Assembly: GCA_028554755.1 (NCBI GenBank) | Contig: JAPTOF010000024.1 | Location: 5,642,001-5,706,000 of the forward strand | DNA from: Cordia subcordata | Lineage: Eukaryota > Streptophyta > Magnoliopsida > Boraginales > Cordiaceae | Direction of reading: 5' to 3' | Length of the DNA stretch: 64,000 bases | Part shown: one piece after another, positions 57,172-64,000 of the stretch | Position numbering within the stretch: the stretch's first letter is position 1 | Layout: each line of letters begins with the position of its first letter | Position numbers and translations under genes: made by a program | Notes under the pieces: model-generated | Told to the model about the DNA's origin: nothing | Seen by the model: only the letters and a program-made list of their open reading frames with translations | Database searches by the model: none

Positions 57172-57294
57172 AAACAAGCTGAGTCTGAGGGTGATGAAGA
57201 AGAGCAACAGATATATAATCCTCTAAAACTGCCAATAGGTTGGGATGGGAAGCCTATACCTTACTAGTTATATAAGCTACATGAGCTTGGTCAG
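57172..57294 (+). pseudogene. Captured exon of splicing factor SF3a60 (SF3A3-like)
   Basis: A 123-bp, 41-codon block in one frame reads ...EEQQIYNPLKLPIGWDGKPI, PY, stop, LYKLHELGQ. NPLKLPxGWDGKPIPYWLYKLHGLGQ is a hallmark segment of SF3a60/SF3A3, the subunit of the U2 snRNP SF3a complex that helps recognise branch sites. It lies just before the C2H2-type zinc finger (EFKCEICGN...), which is absent here. AG at 57170-57171 and GT at 57295-57296 flank the block, as for a real exon. One TAG (57265-57267) replaces the Trp codon of PYW. No neighbouring SF3a60 exon is found, so this is a fragment inside the CACTA element, not a gene. Confidence 0.85.
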
Positions 57295-58861
57295 GTAACC
57301 ATTGGCTGTGTTAAGCTATTTGAGACACCTTTTCTTGTCATTCATTTACTACTGTTTATTGTTCCTTTTCTTTTTCTAACACAATTGTGATTCATTTAAA
57401 CTGTGACAATGCAAAATAGCATCTTCTATGAAAACATTCTTTGGGGTGATAAAATTGACTTGAAAAGCTATTTGCCAAGATATCATTACTGTCACATTGC
57501 TATCAAGATAAGGATTACTATAGAAGTTTGGTTTTAACCTTTCCTTCTCAACATATCTATGTTGCGCCCAAGTATATACTTTAATTTTTTTTCTTAGCAA
57601 CACATGATTAAGAAGTAAGAGATTAAGTCCTTGATGATATAATAGGAACATCTTGAAAACTATAAAATTATAAAGATTTGAAAGTATAAGAAAAAGAGAA
57701 GAAACTTCTTATTCATATTAGTACAATAAGTGTTAAGTCAATTCTAAGCCATGTCTGATTTAAGATGCATGGTATGCATCTTCTAAATATACAAGATGCT
57801 TCATTTGATTCCTAATGACTATTTTTATCTATATTACAACGTTGTGCAGCTTGTCAAGAGAATATTTAATTTAATGTCACATGTAATGTCATTTATAAGA
57901 GTCTTTAGTTTATGTTGCCATGTAAATTGTTAGTTACTATAGGAATTCTAGAGTTTGGTCTCAAAATCTTTGTTTTTAATCTCCTATTAATGATAACTAC
58001 ATTTTGGAAATGCAAAACTTGACTAGTCATGTTTATTGTTGATATAATGGTTCTTATGGATTGCATTTATAGTAGAGTAAATGGTGGTAGTTAGTGTTAA
58101 ATTAATTTTATCTACCAATTACATTTTGTTTGTCTTTTACATAAAATGATAGGTTAGAGTATAGTGCTGTAGATGGTGCAATTCATGAAGCCTTTCCTGG
58201 GATCTGACAAGTAAATGTTAAGGTCTCTTGTCAACGTATTTCTACATTCCTTTCCATACAAGCAACTTATGAGTTATTTCCTGAGTTAGGCAATGTCCGG
58301 AGGCTTTATTCTCAACTGCCTATGTTTTTTCTTGTCTTTGGTATTCCTGTCAATTTGATTGTTTATTCTTCTACCTGATTTAGTTTTATCTTCCTTCTAG
58401 GTCATTGTATTTATAGTAGAATAAATGATGGTATAGTGACCTTTAAGAAGCCAGCTAATTTCCACCTTTCTAAAGAATTGTGAGATGGTGGATTTGATGT
58501 TGTCTACCATGGTATATTATCCTTCATAAGCTCTTAGTGATTGGCATGTTGAAGCGAATAGAGCAATGGATCAACCAGAGATTATTAAAGATGATTGCTA
58601 TTATAGAATTTTATAACTTTTTGAGATATTTATTGGATGTATAGATATTATTGGAAATGATAATTATTGTTTTCTTATTTTGTGTCAAGAACAATTTACA
58701 CTATTTTGAGTATTTACTTTTAGAATATGAAATTTTTTGGTTCTTTGGTTTTAATTAAAAGTGAACTTTGTAGATTTGTCAATTCTCATATAAATTTGAA
58801 AAGAGGTTTAATTAGTTTTGAAATTTATATTTTAAATTTCAATAGATTTAAGCCACAAGAT
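57295..58861. other. CACTA interior, possible intron and unassigned sequence
   Basis: AT-rich. Downstream of the SF3a60 exon the sequence looks like intron. Two short stretches (about 58155-58310, EYSAVDGAIHEAFPG-like text with a stop; and 58400-58530, after TTCCTTCTAG) could be further exon pieces, but I do not recognise them. Confidence 0.35.
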
Positions 58862-60248
58862 TGTTGGATCAGGTCGTTAATACTATGTCTAGTTGATTAC
58901 CTAATTTTATTTTTAAAATTAATCAACATAGTAGCAGAATATAGCAACTAAATATCTATTATACACATGTGCTCAGTCACATAAACAACATATATAAAGA
59001 AGATGAGATGTAATGTGTCACCCTTGACACTTACTATTATTGATGAAGCCTTATTACACGATTAACTACCTCATACTAGCCCCTTAATGGTATTTTTCGC
59101 TATAATCAATTACCAATAGCTAGGATGTACTGTGCTATGTAGTGGGCAAGCACTAATTAGGGATTAATTAAGGTTTAGGCTAGTTAGTGTGTGTTTCTAG
59201 TGTAACTGTGTGAAAAATTCTGCATATACACCAAAGAGAAAATAAGCTTCTTATGTTATGTATTCACCCTTTGGCCTTGCCAATTGCCACTATATATGGT
59301 AGATGGAAACTCTAGTAAAGATAAGATGTTAAGAAGATTATTGTTTCCAATAATCCCCCTCTTTATCTTCTAGAAAAGAAATATTCTCTATAAACAAGCA
59401 ATCCAAATTAGCCATCCTCAATTAATTACATCTATTCGGAACATAACTAGCGGAGAGACCAAAAAACATAATTACCCTTGGCTTCCAAAATGACCAAAAT
59501 GTCGTCGTCACCGCTTCGGCGACATCAAGGCCACTTTTACATCGGTCTATTTCCACCAAAAGACTAAAGTCGCACTCCAAGGATAATCACTTGCTAAGTA
59601 AGAGCTTGTCACCCACTCTAGTGACCTTCGCCTTTGACTAGCCGAATGAAATGATCAAAACGCCCCTCTATGTATACCTGCAGTCAAGATCGGTTACAAC
59701 AAATACCATCATCTCCAAGACTACATCTAAACCTTAAAATCTCTAATCTCATATTATGATCATCCACTGGTCACGAATCTACTGACCTAGGAAGCGACCC
59801 ACAAGCCAAATGGCCGATATACCCTTGAAGGGCAATATCACTAGTACTATCAAGTAGACAAAACTGAGGAGGCACATAGACTCTGCAGTTGCATATGCAT
59901 ATCCCAACTAAATTAGAATACAACACTGAATGTACGAGGTAGATAGTCTTATCATTCAAAACCTCTCCTTATGGTACATCAAAGTGTTTCACCCTAACTT
60001 AGTCAGTTCATCCACACAAGCTCAAGATTAAGAGCATTGGTCACTCGGAAGCTATGAGTATCTTGTCTTCTATATGTGACGGTACAGTTCCTAGAAGACA
60101 TACTCACGGTGGCACTGTCCAATGCATGATACATGCATGAGAAGCGTAGTTTGAAAAACTATCCAATGACCTAGGTAGATCACCCCCTCAGGGAGACTCG
60201 CCCACTATAGCCTTATCCCCGTGGAGTGCCCAACACTGCCATTTGGTT
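58862..60248 (-). repeat. C3-family LTR fragment inside the CACTA element
   Basis: It aligns with the C3 3' LTR from its end (TGTTGGATC at 58862 / 52106) through CCCACAAGCCAAATGGCCG and AATTAGAATACAACAC to about GTGGAGTGCCCAACA (60230). It lacks roughly the last 185 bp on the U3 side. Because it is bounded by CACTA sequence on both sides, it was carried by, or inserted in, the CACTA element and is not C3's own second LTR. Confidence 0.8.
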
Positions 60249-60519
60249 ATGGATTTTAGCTAAAGATATCAAGTGGCATAGCTTAGCTATGGATTTTTGC
60301 CACGAGATATCATATGGCATAAATTAATTATGGATTTTAGCCATAGGATGTCCTACAACTAAAGTTAGAAAGTAGCCACGAAATAACTTTTGTCGTGGCG
60401 CATGTCTTTAGCCACAACCAATAATGGTCAAAGTTCCTATGACTAAGTGTTTTAGCCATAGGAATTATAGTGTTCTACCACTTGATTGCCCATGGCTGAA
60501 GTGTTTCATTGTTGTAGTG

Positions 60520-61640
60520 CTTGCAAAAGCTTGATCCTAGAATATATCTTGCTTCTCCCAAGTCCTTCATCTAAAATTAAGAAGCCAACCAAACTTTTAT
60601 TGATGATAACATCCCTACGTTATTACCTATCAACAAGATGTTATCTACATGCAAAACGAAGAATGTCACATCATTTTTGTTACCCTCCTTGTACACACAT
60701 GGCTTATCAATATTTTGATCAAAGCCAAAAGACTTGATTGCACGACCAAATTTGATGTTCCATGCTCTAGATGTTTGCTTAAGTCTACAAATGGACTTTC
60801 TAAGCTTATAAACCATATGTTCTTGGCCTGCTACAGTATATCCATCTGGCTAAGACATATAAATGGTGGCATCAAGCTCTCCATTGAGAAAGGTTGTCTT
60901 GACACCTATTTTCCATATCTCATAGTCACAATAATAGGAGATGGCATGGAGTATCCTAATGAATTTTAGCATGGCTACTGGTAAGAAGGTTTTCTCATAA
61001 TCAAAACGTTCTTTTTGGGTATAACCCTTTGCGACTAGCCTAGCTATAAAGGTTTCAACCTTCCTATCTCTTCCTCTTTTTCTCTTGTATACCCATTTAT
61101 ACCTTATAGGTTTTACCCCTTCAGATGCATTTACAAGTTTCTAGACACCGTTAGAGTACAAAAACTTTAATTCAGAATCCATTGCCTTATGCTATTGGTT
61201 GGCATCTACATCAGAAACTACTCATCATAACTAGTGAGATCATCAATTTGATCCTTTGAAGAAGTCTTAAAAAGCTCTCTATATTATCTATTAGGTTGTG
61301 TAGGAATCGTCCCACTATAATGAGGGTATGATGCGCTATTAGCTACTGCTTTTTATTCCATTTCTATATAAGCAGGTGCCTCTGAAAATTTATCAGAAAT
61401 CTCCTCAAGAGTAACTCCAGAGTCTAGTGTTCTCTAGATTACACTATAGCCCTTCAATTATCTAGCATGAGTACTAACAAGCATCTTCTACTCTTTAGAA
61501 TTATAGAGGATCCCATCTCTAGTTCCCTAGGATATCCAATGAAATAGCATAATTTCACTTTAGGTTCCAACTTCATAGCAAAGTTACTCAGTACATAGGT
61601 TGGACAACCCCAATGTGTAACTGACTTAAACTAGGTTTGC
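60520..61640 (-). pseudogene. C3 reverse transcriptase, N-terminal and central part
   Basis: Minus text: KARLVAKGYxQKERFDYEKT-like around 61030, LKSIRILHAIS, KIDVKTTFLNGELDATIYMS, a stop, DGYTVAGQEHMVYKL, KSICRLKQTSRAWNIKF, then FFVLHVDNILLIGNN: the YVDD box reads HVDN, so the second catalytic Asp is lost. MKDLGEARYILG follows and the CACTA insertion cuts in immediately after. The Pro/Glu-rich integrase-RT linker (about 61200-61500) has many stops. Confidence 0.83.
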
Positions 61641-62440
61641 ATCCTGTCCACATTTCCTGGAGTCCCCTAGGTATTGACTTAGATAGGACCAAATTAAAAA
61701 TGAATAATACTATCTCAAGGGAACACCCCCTTCCCAAAATAATAAAGGCAATGATGTATGATTCGCCCTCGACCTCATTATATCCAAGAGAACAAATCCT
61801 TCTCTTTGCTACACCATTATGCTAAGAACTGCCTAGAGTAGTCAACTACACCACAAAACCCTTTTGAGTGAGACAGTGCCTAAACTCACCCAAGAGGTAT
61901 TCACCACCATGATTAGATCAAATGGATTTGATTCATTTATCTAAATTCTACTCTGCCTTAGCCTTAAACTCCTTGAATTTCTCAAAGAATTTAGACTTAC
62001 ATCACATTAGATAAACATAACCATATCTATAATAATCATTCGTAAACGTAATAAAAAACTCATAACCTCTACGAGCTGATATGCTCATAAGACCACATAC
62101 ATTAAAATGTACCAATTCAATACTTCTATGGTCTTTTGTCCCTTTGAAGAAAATGACCTTTTGATCATCTTCCCCTTTAGACAAGATTCACACATTGGTA
62201 GATCTTCAAGATCTAATGAGCTTAAGGGCCCATCCATCACTAACCTTTGAATGCACTTTAGACTAATATGTCATAAACAAAGTGCCATTCGTTTGAGAAA
62301 CATTTCTTTTATGGGAATGTACTTTCTAGGTTTCATAGACTGTAGTATTAATAGGATATAAATACAATAAGTCATCATGTATTCTACCAAAACATATCAC
62401 ATTTTCATCTCTACTGATGTCCGTACCAAAATAGAAATAC
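61641..62440 (-). pseudogene. C3 integrase
   Basis: The frame 62184-62002 reads KDHRSIELVHFNVCGLMSIS and GYEFFITFTNDYYRYGYVYL: the core start, in which the first catalytic Asp of HxDxxGP is Asn. Further text (around 61780-61960) includes the GGEY and QNG-type segments with stops. HHCC residues lie around 62190-62300. Decayed. Confidence 0.75.
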
Positions 62441-62760
62441 AATAAAAAGTCATCCTTTAACAACTGACTTGAAAAAAATAAGGTTTTTTTGAATTTTTAG
62501 AACATAATAAACATTGTTCAAAGTCAAACTCCTACTATAGGAGAACGTAAAATAAACTTGACCAACTATAACAGCCCAAACTTTCACTTTTATGCCAACT
62601 CTAAGAGCAAATTCCCCTCTACTTAGCTCTTGCATTACTTGAGACCCATGGAAGGAGTTGCAAACATGACTAATGGCTCCTAAATCTACAATCTAAGAGT
62701 TAGTAAAATCCACAACAAAGCAAGTTTCAATGTACAGCATAAAGGGTGTACCTTCCTACC
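62441..62760 (-). pseudogene. C3 protease
   Basis: Minus text IVDLGAISHVCNSFHGSQVM then ELSRGEFALRVGIKVKVWAV and LTLNNVYYVLKIQKNLIF: a copia retropepsin in which the active-site DSGA reads DLGA. Confidence 0.75.
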
Positions 62761-63566
62761 TGACCCAAGTACTTTGGACAATCCATCTTTCAGTGGTTGT
62801 TTTTACTACATTTGAAGCATTTCCTTTTAGGCTTCATAATACCTACTGAGTACTTTGTCCCTAGGGTTTCTTCTTCTTCTGGTCACGTTGCTACTTCCCC
62901 TTCATCTTGGGCTTTTTCTTCCCTTTTAACTTGAGCCTAGAAGTAGAACCCTGAGAGAGATATGCCTGAATCGAAGGCTTCATGGTGCCTTCACATCCTA
63001 AAAATCCTTTATCAACTCTGTCAAATTCATGTTCAGTTTTGTCATCTTGTAGTTGAGCTTGAATTGGTTGAATGATGGTGGAAGAGTCACTAAGATCATT
63101 TCCACCTATCATCTCATCAATATTTACCCCAAGGATCTAGGCAATGTTGAATCAATCTATCATCTTGAGCATATGCTCTCTGATGGGTGCTCTCTCTGCC
63201 ATTCTAGTGGTTGTAATCTCTCTCAAAGCAGCTTTCCTTATGGGCCTACTCTGGTTAGCAAATATAAAAGATAGCGAGGTCATGATCTCCCTAGCAGTTT
63301 TTGTGTCCTGATGCTTATTTTATAGAACATTTGAAATAGAGACTAACAAATAGCACTAAGCCATGCTTTTACCCTTCTACCATTTCTACTTGACATGTCA
63401 AATGGCATTTTAAGAGTTTGCCCTTACGACATAACAAGAAGTAGTCAAGACATACTTGTACTTCGATAGTGAGTACTACGTCTAGATTCCTTTTCCAATT
63501 CACAAAATTTGGTCCATTGAGCTTATACACCCTTAATGTTATGGTTAGTAGAGTGAAAGAAGTCAT
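62761..63566 (-). pseudogene. gag: C3 gag
   Basis: Start at ATG 63566 (minus): MTSFTLLTITLRVYKLNGPN then FVNWKRNLDVVL, the copia Gag N-terminus. The middle is frameshifted; the frame 63112-62891 is the C-terminal charged segment (KGKKKPKMKGK). A CCHC knuckle lies at 62778-62819 (CFKCSKNNH...KMDC) with a TGA inside it in place of a Trp codon. Confidence 0.78.
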
Positions 63567-63577
63567 ACTAGATATCA
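63567..63577 (-). promoter_or_regulatory. C3 primer-binding site (degenerate)
   Basis: Minus TGATATCTAGT directly before the gag ATG, corresponding to TGGTATCAGAGC with several substitutions. In this family the PBS abuts the start codon. Confidence 0.6.
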
Positions 63578-63636
63578 AACAATATATCAACATTAATAAT
63601 AATCAATAATAAATAGATACAAGTGTAATATGTACG
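63578..63636. other. Unresolved 59-bp stretch where C3 5' LTR should be
   Basis: AT-rich; does not resemble the C3 LTR end (expected TGTTGGATC on the plus strand). Either the LTR was replaced or its end is unrecognisable. Confidence 0.4.
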
Positions 63637-64000
63637 TGTTAGCATTATATGCCACAGAGTATTTTGATTGTGAGCAATAATAAGGTGCTAATAAAGCCTT
63701 TGGATAAAATGCCTAATAAATGTAGTGTTTTTTTGATAAATGGATGAATTGGTTAATCATTACTTAGACTCAAATGTATTTAAATGGACTAATATTTGTA
63801 TTCAGTCATTCCTTGAGAAAGCTTCAATCTTGTAGCCTCAAAGATCTTATGTCATTGACTGTGCTTACACGTCATGGAACATAGTTGAAAGTATACTTGA
63901 AGACTTGAAATGAAAGAATGACATAAAGATGTAGATGAAAGAGATAAGAGGTGCGGACATAGTTTCATCAACATAAAGTTGTACAAATTATGTGCGCCTC
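63637..64000 (+). repeat. S2-family Sirevirus-like LTR (plus), truncated by window end
   Basis: It starts TGTTAGCATTATATGCC and aligns base for base in order with the minus-strand S2 LTR starting at 23558 (TTTTGATT-TGA, AAAATGCCTAATAAAT, CTTGAAGACTTGAAATGAAAG). Divergence is substantial. The same LTR start in opposite orientation, 40 kb apart, marks a second member of the family. Confidence 0.8.

Larger units (their letters stand above)
55703..60519. mobile_element. CACTA DNA transposon (non-autonomous), TSD CTT
   Basis: The left end TACTATAACAATTAGCCACTT and the right end (complement CACTACAACAATGAAACACTT) are inverted repeats matching at about 20 of 28 positions. The 3-bp duplication CTT is present at 55700-55702 and 60520-60522. 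Subterminal TTAGCCAC / GGCCACAAAATT motifs recur at both ends, as in CACTA elements. The insertion splits a copia RT precisely: removing it and one CTT brings the two RT halves together. No transposase is visible. Cargo includes an SF3a60 exon and a copia LTR fragment. Confidence 0.88.

Noticed and set aside
58862..63577. First reading as an independent copia element with 58862-60248 as its 3' LTR
   Set aside because: The RT text at 60520 continues into 55702 and CTT plus inverted termini bracket 55703-60519, so the LTR fragment belongs to the inserted CACTA element.

Overview
This window is plant nuclear DNA made almost entirely of nested, mostly decayed transposable elements. Evidence for a plant: Ty1/copia and Ty3/gypsy LTR retrotransposons of plant type, a Sirevirus-like copia element with an extra env-like ORF, initiator-Met-tRNA primer sites, PIF/Harbinger-type MITEs with TTA/TAA target duplications, a CACTA transposon, a tRNA-derived SINE, and one splicing-factor exon flanked by splice-site-like GT and AG. 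I see no intact host gene, no rRNA, no functional tRNA gene, no CRISPR array and no bacterial-type operon. I cannot name the species.

Layout. 1-9254: Sirevirus-like element S1 (+), its 5' LTR cut by the window start and carrying a 228-bp MITE; gag, protease, integrase, RT/RNase H and an env-like ORF, all broken, then a 1.8-kb 3' LTR. 9255-18.1 kb: AT-rich sequence with MITE remnants and simple repeats. About 18.1-25.5 kb: the 3' part of a second Sirevirus-like element S2 (-), its LTR split by a 3.6-kb internally deleted copia element C1 (18529-22166, TSD GGCTG) and its env-like region split by a 471-bp MITE. 25529-27.8 kb: gypsy deletion derivative G1 (+). About 28.6-40.0 kb: gypsy element G2 (-), with the Gag-only LTR element G3 (-, 29386-36297) nested in its LTR. 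40.27-42.9 kb and 49.74-50.33 kb: pol remnants of Tat-like gypsy elements (+), provisionally one element G4, separated by the well-preserved copia element C2 (-, 43638-49592, TSD ATTAT). 50587-50839: tRNA-derived SINE with a 16-bp TSD. 52106-63577: copia element C3 (-), with a gypsy LTR fragment inserted in its 3' LTR and a 4.8-kb CACTA element (55703-60519, TSD CTT) inserted in its RT. 63637-64000: start of an S2-family LTR (+).

How it fits together. No pathway is encoded; the window records sequential insertions. The most informative parts are the CACTA element carrying an exon of splicing factor SF3a60 plus a fragment of the LTR of the very copia family it landed in; a dense W-box cluster in the leader of C2; repeated hairpins with covarying stems in the G3 LTRs; and CpG-rich palindromes upstream of the TATA box in copia and gypsy LTRs alike, repeated upstream of the S1 env-like ORF. 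Decay of S1 is dominated by G-to-A and C-to-T changes, as expected of long-methylated, silenced DNA. Divergence figures are by-eye counts.
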